DNA from: an uncultured Clostridia bacterium | GTDB lineage: Bacteria; Bacillota; Clostridia; Oscillospirales; Butyricicoccaceae | Direction: 5' to 3' | Length of the DNA: 5,800 nucleotides | NCBI GenBank assembly: GCA_910589115.1 | Contig: CAJUSB010000106.1 | Span: 1 to 5,800, forward strand | Shown here: piece after piece, positions 1-5,800 of the stretch | Layout of the letters: each line of letters opens with the position of its first letter | How positions within the stretch are numbered: the first letter of the stretch is position 1 | The notes under the pieces: generated by a model | What the model was told of the DNA's origin: nothing | What the model saw: the letters and a program-made list of their open reading frames with translations, nothing else | Database searches by the model: none | Position numbers and translations under genes: made by a program

Positions 1-1
1 G

Positions 2-631
2 GCCACGATAGGCATATATGACTGGAGCGCCATGTATCAGCAGCGGCCGCAGCCAGCCGGGGGTACGATTTTCAGACGCGAATGGATGAACCAGACCTAT
101 AAGGAACTCCCTGCGAATGTGACGCTCATACAATCATGGGATTTGCCGTTCAAGAACAGCGAAGCAAGCGCGAAATGCGCGGGGATTGTAATGGCGCGGA
201 AAGGGTCACAGCTATTCTTTGTTGATGCGGTGAATGATAAAATGAGCTTTACCGCCAGTGTAACGGCAATAAAAAGCCTGACTGCAAAGCATCCGAAAGC
301 GCTTGCGAAGGTGGTAGAGGATAAAGCAAACGGCCCGGCTATTATTGATTATCTGGGTAAGACGATCCCTGGTATGATCCCGTTTAACCCGAAGGGGAGC
401 AAAGAGGATCGTGCGCTTTCAGTTGCGCCATATTTTGAGGCGGGAAACGTCCTGTTCCCGGAATTTGCCCCGTGGAAAGCGGATTTGATAGACGACCTTT
501 TGCGATTCCCCGGCGGGACGTACAAAGACACGGTGGACGCGACCGTCCAGGCGATTTTATACCTGATGAACAAACCGACTTCCCATCTTGGCGGCGGTGG
601 GATGGAGAAAGAAAGCTATTGGCGCGGTTAG
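2..631 (+). CDS. Phage terminase large subunit, C-terminal part (5' end outside window)
   Basis: This is the 3' part of the ATP-driven DNA packaging motor that cuts concatemeric phage DNA and docks on the portal. The frame is open from base 2, upstream of the first in-window ATG (32), so the gene starts before the window. The opening residues read YDWSAMYQQRP followed by GG and an F-x-R-x-W, the typical join between the ATPase and nuclease halves of TerL. The remainder looks like the RNase H-fold nuclease. Counting from the ATG at 32, candidate metal-binding acids are D37 in SWDLPF, E96/D97 in VVEDKANGP, and D166/D169 in YKDTVDA near the end. The ATPase Walker motifs are not visible because they lie upstream. 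The protein ends in a short Gly-rich tail. The portal gene follows after about 12-24 nt, the usual terminase-portal order. The family call is secure; the exact TerL subtype is not. Confidence 0.94.
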   Translation, partial: ATIGIYDWSAMYQQRPQPAGGTIFRREWMNQTYKELPANVTLIQSWDLPFKNSEASAKCAGIVMARKGSQLFFVDAVNDKMSFTASVTAIKSLTAKHPKALAKVVEDKANGPAIIDYLGKTIPGMIPFNPKGSKEDRALSVAPYFEAGNVLFPEFAPWKADLIDDLLRFPGGTYKDTVDATVQAILYLMNKPTSHLGGGGMEKESYWRG

Positions 632-637
632 CGTGGA

Positions 638-647
638 AAGGAAGTGA
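638..647 (+). promoter_or_regulatory. Ribosome binding site of the portal gene
   Basis: AAGGAAGTGA matches the anti-16S consensus AAGGAGGTGA at 9 of 10 positions. It overlaps the first possible GTG (644) and ends its core 11 nt before the second GTG (656), so it argues for the start at 656. The spacing is slightly long, so 644 is not fully excluded. Confidence 0.6.
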
Positions 648-655
648 CGCAGGGC

Positions 656-2044
656 GTGGACAAATTCAGAGAGTACGGCAGAACCGGGCTGTATCGGTTC
701 CATACGGGCTGGATTTATGAGGAATTTTTGCGAGAACTGCAAGGCCGCAGGGGAATCGAAGTATATAAAGAGATGTCAGAGAATGACGATGTAATCGGGG
801 CGATCCTGTTTGCAACGGAAATGCTGATGCGGCAGTGTAAATGGAGCATCCAGGAGGGCGGCAGAAGCGGCCCGGATTTGGATGCTGCCGCATTTGTACA
901 GAGCTGTATGAATGATATGGAGGAAACCTGGAGCGACTTCATTTCGGAAGTATTGTCTTTCCTGACCTATGGCTGGAGCTATCATGAAATCGTCTACAAG
1001 CGCCGCATGGGGAATACAAAAAACCCGGAAACCCGCAGCAAGTACACCGACGGGCTGATTGGCTGGCGCAAACTTCCCATCCGATCCCAAGACACTTTAT
1101 GGGAATGGCAATATGACACAAAGGACAACCTGCTCGGACTGATCCAGTGCGCCCCGCCGACCTATGAGCAGGTGTTTATCCCGATTGAGAAAGCACTGCA
1201 TTTCAAGACCAAGAGCCGAAAGGGTAACCCGGAGGGGCGGAGCATCCTGCGCAACAGTTATCGGAGCTGGTATTTCAAGCGGCGCATACAGGAAATTGAA
1301 GGTATCGGAGTTGAGCGGGATTTAGCGGGCCTGCCGGTACTGAAAGCGCCTGAAAACATGGACCTTTGGAGTGACGAAAACAAGGATCAGCTGGCAATCG
1401 CGGAAAGCATTGTACGCAGCGTCCGCCGGGACGAACGGGAGGGAATCGTGCTGCCGTCCGGCTGGGAGTTTACGCTGCTTTCGACCGGCGGGCGGCGGCA
1501 GTTCGACACCAACGCGATTATTGAACGTTATGATACCCGGATGGCAATGACGGTGCTTGCGGATTTTGTTCTGCTCGGCCATCAGCAGGTCGGGAGCTTT
1601 GCTCTGTCCAGCGATAAAACCGAGCTTTTCAGTGTTGCGCTTGGCGCGTTCCTTGACCTGATATGTGAGGTCTTCAACAACCAGGCAATCCCGCGCCTGA
1701 TAGACCTTAACGGGGAGCATTTCAAGGGGATTACAGATTATCCACAGCTTGTGCATGGAGATATCGAAACGCAGGACCTTTCAGCGCTCGGTGATTTTGT
1801 CAGTAAGATGGTCGGCATCGGCGCGATCACGCCGGACGAAAGCATGGAAGATTATCTCCGAATGGCGGCAAGCCTGCCGGAGCGTGATTTTGACACCACA
1901 TATATGACCCGCGACAAGCCGCCGGAGAAGCCCGTACAGCCACAGGAAAGCAACGGGGATACGAAGCCTAAGAAACCCGAAACCGCCGCAGGAAACGCCG
2001 GAGAAGGGCGTGAAGACGCACCCGGCGCGGAGGACGAAGAATGA
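656..2044 (+). CDS. Phage portal protein (DUF935/Mu gp29-like)
   Basis: The portal forms the ring at one head vertex through which DNA enters and leaves, and it binds terminase and tail connector proteins. The assignment rests on the pattern DDVIGAILFATEMLMRQ near the N-terminus, FLTYGWSYHEIVYKRR, the segment GNPEGRSILRN, then RRQFDTNAIIERYDTRMAMT with SFALSSDKTELFSVALGAFL. I recognise these as typical of Firmicute Mu-gp29-like portals of about 450-480 aa. The last ~45 residues are Pro/Glu/Lys-rich and look disordered. Two GTG starts are possible, 644 (466 aa) and 656 (462 aa). I chose 656 because the AAGGAAGTGA ribosome binding site at 638-647 overlaps the 644 codon and sits 11 nt before 656. 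The stop overlaps the next gene's start (ATGA), implying translational coupling. The place between terminase and the MuF gene supports the call. Confidence 0.9.
   Translation: MDKFREYGRTGLYRFHTGWIYEEFLRELQGRRGIEVYKEMSENDDVIGAILFATEMLMRQCKWSIQEGGRSGPDLDAAAFVQSCMNDMEETWSDFISEVLSFLTYGWSYHEIVYKRRMGNTKNPETRSKYTDGLIGWRKLPIRSQDTLWEWQYDTKDNLLGLIQCAPPTYEQVFIPIEKALHFKTKSRKGNPEGRSILRNSYRSWYFKRRIQEIEGIGVERDLAGLPVLKAPENMDLWSDENKDQLAIAESIVRSVRRDEREGIVLPSGWEFTLLSTGGRRQFDTNAIIERYDTRMAMTVLADFVLLGHQQVGSFALSSDKTELFSVALGAFLDLICEVFNNQAIPRLIDLNGEHFKGITDYPQLVHGDIETQDLSALGDFVSKMVGIGAITPDESMEDYLRMAASLPERDFDTTYMTRDKPPEKPVQPQESNGDTKPKKPETAAGNAGEGREDAPGAEDEE
2029..2044 (+). promoter_or_regulatory. RBS and ATGA stop/start overlap between portal and MuF genes
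   Basis: GGAGG (2029-2033) lies inside the portal's last codons, 7 nt before ATG 2041. The portal TGA at 2042-2044 overlaps that ATG. This arrangement normally gives translational coupling, here tying the large minor head protein to portal synthesis. Confidence 0.8.
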
Positions 2045-5000
2045 TCCGGTTCACGAAAGCGAAAATGCTCCAAAAAGCGAAGCCCCGGAGCAGAGGGGAC
2101 AAGAAAACGGCGCTTGATAAGCTGTATTCTTACCTGAATGCTGCCGAACCGGAAGCGATTGAATTTCTGGTTTCCTTCTGGAATACACAGGCGCAGGGTG
2201 TGACATATGTGGAGCTGCGGGAAGCCTATCTTGCAGGAGAAATTACGCCGCAGCTTTACCAGCGCTGGACGGAGGATTATTCCCGGTTCATCCAGAATGA
2301 GCTTGCCCCGCTTTGGGCGCAGGCAGCGCAGGCCGGGGCGGCAGAGGTCAGCGCGAAATACCCGAAGTTCGTTTATGAGCCGTCCATAAGCGCAGCAATT
2401 GGATTCATTAAAGAGCACGGCGCGGAGCTGGTCACCAATATCACAGAGGAGCAGCGCAGGGCGCTGAACGCGGTGGTTTCCCATATCAGCGGTTACACGG
2501 CGATCACACCGGATGAAGCGGCTCGGATGATTCGCCCTACGGTAGGACTGACGGTCGGGCAGACGCTTGCAAACGTGCGGCACCGGCAGGCGGTCGAACA
2601 GGCATACCTAAAAGCACATCCGAACTGCAACCCCGAAACCGCGAAGCGAAAGGCGGAGGAATCTGCGGCGCGGTATGCGGGCAGACAACACCGTTACCGG
2701 GCACAGAATATTGCCCGGACAGAGCTTGCCTTTGCCTACAACGCGGGCCACTACGGCGCAACGAGGGACGCGCAGGAGCAGGGTTATATCGGTGACTGCA
2801 CAAAGACTTACCTGACCGCAGACGATGAGCGCGTCTGTCCCATCTGCGGGGTGCTCGACGGTGAAAAACGCAATATGTCCGAGCCATTCAGCTTTGGGAA
2901 GCTGCTGCCGCCAGCACATCCTTCCTGCCGCTGTGCTGTAGCATATGAGGAAATCCCAGGGACAAACTTGAATCCCTCTTCAAATAATGATATAATAGAA
3001 GCAGAAACATCATCTGCGGCGCTGTCGCAGCAGCCAACGATCCCGCCTGATATCCCAACCCCAGACGGTATGACTTATCAGAAGCAGCTTCATCTTGGCG
3101 GAACAGGTGAAATGCATTTGTATACTGATGCGAGTGGGAACGAGTGGATATTCAAACCGGCCCAAAGCAAGGGCGGTTCTCCCGAGCTGTTCAGAGCATA
3201 CTCGCAGGAAGCAGGGTACAAGATCCAATGCATTGTAGATCCAGATACGGCTGTCCCGGTTGGAGTTGGGACACTTGACGGACGTTTTGGCGCATTCCAG
3301 CGGCGGATTGATACGGTAGACGGTACAAACTTCAAAGTGTGGCAGCACAGCAGCGATCCACTCCCCGCCGGAGCTGTTGAACAGTTCCAGCGGGAAAATG
3401 TCACCGACTGGCTGCTGGGGAATTTTGACAGCCACGGAGGGAATTTCGTAACGGACAATTCCGGTCGGATGATTGGTATCGACAAGGAGCAGGCGTTTAA
3501 GTATATCAAGGACCCGGCAAGTCATAAGATGAGTTTCACCTATCACCCGAACAGCAAGTACGGGGAAACAGAACCCATCTATAACACGCTTTACAGGCGC
3601 TATGCAAACGGCGAAATTGACATAGACCTTCAGGATACATTAAAATTTATTCAGCGTGTGGAGGCGATCCCTGACGCGGAATACAGGCAGATCTTCAGGA
3701 ACTATGCGGAAAGTGTCTGCGGCGGAAATGGTAAAACAGCGGAACAGCTGCTTGATTCCATTGTAGAGCGCAAGCAAAAGCTCCGTGAAACCTTCCGGGA
3801 TTTCTATACGGAGCTGGAAGCGGATCGAAAAGGAATTGCGGCCCCATTCCGATGGGCTGACGAACTCACCGATACTGTAGCGCCAAAGAAGCCGAAGAAG
3901 CCAAAGCAGAGCAAGCCAAAGCCGCAGGTATCCACTCAGGCCGTGCCGGGGCAGCGTACAGAAGGCGGCTACAGGGTATCGGATGTGCTGAATGATATCA
4001 CCGTCCTGCCGCAAAATAGCCACGGCGTGGCGATCCGATCTGACGGCGGCATGGTGGAAGGGCTGAACCTTACGGGGCGCAGGATAAATATTGACGGCTC
4101 CGACTATTACGAAATCAGTGGGAAGCTGACCGAGAATGCCTGGGTGCAGGCCGCACGGAACATCAAGCGGCGCGGACATGCTGGAAAAATAGAGTTTTTA
4201 CAGCAGGGAGCGAGTGCAGGGACATACAGCACAAGCCAACCGAAATGCCTGGAGCTTGACGGCTATAAAATGGCCACACCCGATTCCACGTTTGAAATCT
4301 ACTCCGATTATACAGGCAAAAAGCAATTTGGAATGGGTGGTTATTTCCGCGTGAGAGTACCGGCTACAGGCAGTGCAGACACCGACCGGAAAGCGATGCG
4401 GAATGCGCTCGACACAGCAGGGCTTAGAGCGTTGACCGCAGACCCAACAGATGCAGAAGAGCTTCTTCTGAAAAAGGCCCGGCTTGCCTGGCAGCGTGAT
4501 CCGAAAGCGATGGAACACTGCCGGAATATGGCCGGGGATGCAAAGGAACGGGAAATTGATAGGATATTGCGCAAGGCTGGCATAGACGATAAGCGTGTAC
4601 AAGGCATGAAGCTGAAAGAGGTATTTCCCGGATACACTACTTATGTTGATGAATCCGCATTGATGGAATATAAAAGGGCTGGTTTGACGCACATCTGGGC
4701 TGGTGTTGATAATGCGGATGCTGTTGTAGCGATTACGCAAAGCGACGGTTTTGCAGCAACAAATTACCGTTGTATTGCTGGCATGAAGACTGTCAGCAGT
4801 GCGAGTCCAGATGACGATATGAAAACAGGCGGCAGCGATAGTGTATTCACACGGATCGGTGTGAATACAGACAGAGATTACAGCAGTTCTTTTTTGGGCT
4901 CCCGTTACCGCATTATAATCGACCCGGAGGAAATGATGCGCACGGATTGGTATGCATATACGTATGACAACTATGGAAATGCGAAAATGGATGTTTCTGA

Positions 5001-5313
5001 TACTTGTGCATTTGTTCCATTTGATCAACGGAGTACACCGGTGGAATTTATTAGAAAAATGAATAAAAACTATGCTGGCTCGAATGAAATCATGTTCAGA
5101 CATGGGATATCAGCTGAAAGATTTGTCGGTATTTCATGTGAAAATGATTCCGTGCGGCAAACGCTCCTTGACAAGTATGCCGCTGCTGGTGTAACGGAGC
5201 TGCGAGGTATACCGATTGAAGATTTTGTGATAACGACCCGCGAGATAAAAGAAGACTGTAAACGAGGGATTCTGGGATTGGACTTTTACGATAACGATGC
5301 GCCGGTTTTTTAG
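2041..5313 (+). CDS. Giant MuF minor head protein fused to kinase-like and candidate toxin domains
   Basis: This 1090-aa protein has a Mu gpF/SPP1 gp7-type head morphogenesis domain at about 200-305. It shows ARTELAFAYNAGH (R226, E228), then D261 with CPIC (C266, C269), and finally PPAHPSCRC (H293, C296, C298), the family's Cys/His signature. Plain MuF proteins are about 250-400 aa, so roughly 780 residues are extra. A linker (306-343) leads to a kinase-like domain (345-600) with WIFKPA (K372), E390, GNFDSHGGNF (D463, H465, N468) and GIDKEQAF (D481), resembling PI3/4-kinase or HipA-type folds. A Lys/Pro linker (615-628) follows, then an unassigned domain (641-830) and a C-terminal domain (870-1065) with TGGSDSVFTR, DWYAY and NEIMFR motifs that may be ADP-ribosyltransferase-like. 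No signal peptide or membrane segment is visible. The start is firm: GGAGG at 2029-2033, 7 nt before ATG, overlapping the portal stop. The MuF call is secure, the kinase fold likely, the toxin role inferred. Confidence 0.93.
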   Translation: MIRFTKAKMLQKAKPRSRGDKKTALDKLYSYLNAAEPEAIEFLVSFWNTQAQGVTYVELREAYLAGEITPQLYQRWTEDYSRFIQNELAPLWAQAAQAGAAEVSAKYPKFVYEPSISAAIGFIKEHGAELVTNITEEQRRALNAVVSHISGYTAITPDEAARMIRPTVGLTVGQTLANVRHRQAVEQAYLKAHPNCNPETAKRKAEESAARYAGRQHRYRAQNIARTELAFAYNAGHYGATRDAQEQGYIGDCTKTYLTADDERVCPICGVLDGEKRNMSEPFSFGKLLPPAHPSCRCAVAYEEIPGTNLNPSSNNDIIEAETSSAALSQQPTIPPDIPTPDGMTYQKQLHLGGTGEMHLYTDASGNEWIFKPAQSKGGSPELFRAYSQEAGYKIQCIVDPDTAVPVGVGTLDGRFGAFQRRIDTVDGTNFKVWQHSSDPLPAGAVEQFQRENVTDWLLGNFDSHGGNFVTDNSGRMIGIDKEQAFKYIKDPASHKMSFTYHPNSKYGETEPIYNTLYRRYANGEIDIDLQDTLKFIQRVEAIPDAEYRQIFRNYAESVCGGNGKTAEQLLDSIVERKQKLRETFRDFYTELEADRKGIAAPFRWADELTDTVAPKKPKKPKQSKPKPQVSTQAVPGQRTEGGYRVSDVLNDITVLPQNSHGVAIRSDGGMVEGLNLTGRRINIDGSDYYEISGKLTENAWVQAARNIKRRGHAGKIEFLQQGASAGTYSTSQPKCLELDGYKMATPDSTFEIYSDYTGKKQFGMGGYFRVRVPATGSADTDRKAMRNALDTAGLRALTADPTDAEELLLKKARLAWQRDPKAMEHCRNMAGDAKEREIDRILRKAGIDDKRVQGMKLKEVFPGYTTYVDESALMEYKRAGLTHIWAGVDNADAVVAITQSDGFAATNYRCIAGMKTVSSASPDDDMKTGGSDSVFTRIGVNTDRDYSSSFLGSRYRIIIDPEEMMRTDWYAYTYDNYGNAKMDVSDTCAFVPFDQRSTPVEFIRKMNKNYAGSNEIMFRHGISAERFVGISCENDSVRQTLLDKYAAAGVTELRGIPIEDFVITTREIKEDCKRGILGLDFYDNDAPVF
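2968..2996 (+). promoter_or_regulatory. Candidate internal SigA-type promoter inside the MuF gene
   Basis: TTGAAT (2968-2973, 4 of 6 to the -35 consensus) is followed after exactly 17 nt by TATAAT (2991-2996, 6 of 6), preceded by TGA, which makes an extended -10 (TGnTATAAT). It sits in the AT-rich linker just after the MuF domain and before the kinase-like domain. No convincing in-frame start with an RBS follows closely: ATG 3070 has none, and ATG 3112 has only a weak AGGTG too near. It may be chance from AT-rich linker codons. Confidence 0.35.
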
Positions 5314-5331
5314 AAAGGAAGTATTTATGTG
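5314..5331 (+). promoter_or_regulatory. RBS with an ATG-TGA start-stop overlapping a GTG start
   Basis: AAAGGAAG (5314-5321) precedes two overlapping start codons. ATG at 5327 has a 7-nt spacing from AGGA but is followed at once by TGA. GTG at 5329 has a 9-nt spacing and opens the 124-aa frame. The ten bases GAAAGGAAGT also occur before the portal gene (636-645). Confidence 0.55.
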
Positions 5332-5703
5332 ACTGACAAAACTCAAATAGTGAACCCTGATAAAATTTATGCGATTAAGCTGCCTGGATCAGAGCATGCG
5401 TGTACGCTTGCAATGAATGTAGATCCAGATTACAACGGGTTTAACGGTATCTGCTATCTCACACCGCCTGATCGTCCCCATATGATTGAAGGGAAGCTGG
5501 GGAAAAAGACAAAGCGGGGTTTTACATTCATACCGGATGCACATCCATCAGGAGAATGGGAATTTATTGAAGCTACATATGAGGATTTTTGTAGGGAGTA
5601 TTACAAATTCCTGATAGGCGGAAAGCAGGTTTTAGAAGAATTCCACAGTACAGAGGAAATGGAAAACTACTATCACAAAAATTTCCCCGATTATGGATAT
5701 TAA
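5329..5703 (+). CDS. Small acidic protein of unknown family; candidate immunity protein to the upstream MuF effector
   Basis: I do not recognise the family. The protein has 124 aa, is acidic (20 Asp/Glu against 13 Lys/Arg) and rich in Tyr and Phe. It shows no signal peptide or membrane segment, so it is probably a soluble cytoplasmic protein. The C-terminal half looks helical (around EDFCREYYKFLIGGKQVLEEF, in two pieces). It lies 15 nt after the stop of the giant MuF gene, shares its lower GC (about 42% in 5341-5460), and is followed by a strong hairpin, so it forms a unit with the effector C-terminus. In MuF polymorphic toxin loci the gene directly after the toxin commonly encodes immunity, which is the basis of the suggestion. 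A small phage accessory protein is the alternative. The start is GTG, with AGGA at 5316-5319 nine nt upstream; the ATG at 5327 is followed at once by TGA and cannot serve. Confidence 0.78.
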   Translation: MTDKTQIVNPDKIYAIKLPGSEHACTLAMNVDPDYNGFNGICYLTPPDRPHMIEGKLGKKTKRGFTFIPDAHPSGEWEFIEATYEDFCREYYKFLIGGKQVLEEFHSTEEMENYYHKNFPDYGY

Positions 5704-5726
5704 GCGACTGTCACAGGGACGACCGA

Positions 5727-5756
5727 AAACAGGGCGGCCGATGTGCTGCCCTGTTT
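5727..5756 (+). terminator. Strong intergenic hairpin, possible weak terminator or processing site
   Basis: A 12-bp stem pairs AAACAGGGCGGC (5727-5738) with GCTGCCCTGTTT (5745-5756), with one G-U pair and a 6-nt loop (CGATGT). The T run on the 3' side is only TTT, inside the stem, and is followed by CAAT, so it is not a canonical Rho-independent terminator. It lies between the 124-aa gene and the next gene's RBS, which begins 4 nt after the stem. It could reduce read-through, stabilise upstream mRNA or control the next gene's translation. Confidence 0.5.
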
Positions 5757-5774
5757 CAATAAGAGGTATTTGCT

Positions 5775-5800
5775 ATGGAGTTAAACGAAAAAGATTTGCA
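5775..5800 (+). CDS. Start of a further gene, truncated by the window end
   Basis: Only eight full codons are visible (MELNEKDL), opening at ATG 5775 with AAGAGG at 5761-5766 eight nt upstream. The start signal is good, and the position after portal and MuF genes is where phages usually place scaffold, protease or capsid genes. The visible residues are too few to assign a product. Confidence 0.55.

Noticed and set aside
472..720. 82-codon + strand frame overlapping the terminase end and portal start
   Set aside because: It overlaps two recognised genes in another frame and its Arg-rich product has no motif.
1852..2583. 243-codon open frame on the - strand across the portal/MuF junction
   Set aside because: Antisense to two recognised genes, with an Arg/Cys-rich translation typical of shadow frames in GC-rich DNA.
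3070..3114. Internal translation start (ATG 3070 or 3112) giving a separate kinase-toxin protein
   Set aside because: Neither ATG has a properly spaced ribosome binding site, so the promoter-like site upstream is not matched by a convincing start.
3883..3924. Short AAG/CCx-rich tract as a DNA repeat
   Set aside because: It encodes a low-complexity Lys/Pro interdomain linker; there is no regular repeat unit beyond codon bias.
4926..4938. GGAGG followed by in-frame ATGs (4933, 4936) inside the C-terminal domain, as an internal start
   Set aside because: The GGAGG comes from Pro-Glu-Glu codons, and the product would begin in the middle of the C-terminal domain, giving an incomplete fold.
4198..5103. 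301-codon open frame on the - strand opposite the effector region
   Set aside because: It lies wholly inside the well-supported + strand gene, its product is a Cys/His/Ile-rich string without recognisable motifs, and it belongs to no - strand gene cluster.

Overview
The window is a piece of a tailed-phage or prophage head-assembly operon. All genes lie on the + strand and are tightly packed. Three features suggest a Clostridia-type Firmicute host: strong AGGAGG-type ribosome binding sites, GTG starts, and proteins resembling those of Oscillospiraceae/Lachnospiraceae prophages. This host assignment is inference; no host gene is present.

Layout: (1) the 3' part of the large terminase gene, covering the C-terminal nuclease domain (2-631); (2) a portal gene (about 656-2044); (3) a very large minor head gene (2041-5313, 1090 aa) joined to the portal by an ATGA overlap; (4) a small acidic protein of unknown family (5329-5703), 15 nt after the giant gene; (5) a strong 12-bp hairpin (5727-5756); (6) the first codons of another gene with a good RBS (from 5775). 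There is no gene-free stretch over 300 bases and no tRNA, CRISPR array or IS element.

The notable element is gene 3. Its first ~305 residues are an ordinary Mu gpF/SPP1 gp7 (MuF) head-morphogenesis protein, but the protein is about three times the size of a plain MuF protein. The extra ~780 residues hold a protein/lipid-kinase-like domain of the PI3/4K or HipA type (about 345-600) with its key residues present, a Lys/Pro-rich linker, a domain I cannot name (about 641-830), and a C-terminal domain (about 870-1065) with weak ADP-ribosyltransferase-like motifs. GC falls stepwise along the gene, from about 61% in the MuF part to about 36% near the C-terminus in 120-nt samples. This fits a MuF polymorphic toxin: a packaged head protein carrying an exchangeable effector, with gene 4 as the candidate immunity protein. 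Terminase, portal and MuF would build and fill the head; because MuF proteins of this family are virion components near the portal, the effector could travel with the DNA into the next cell. That delivery role, the toxin activity and the immunity role are inference.
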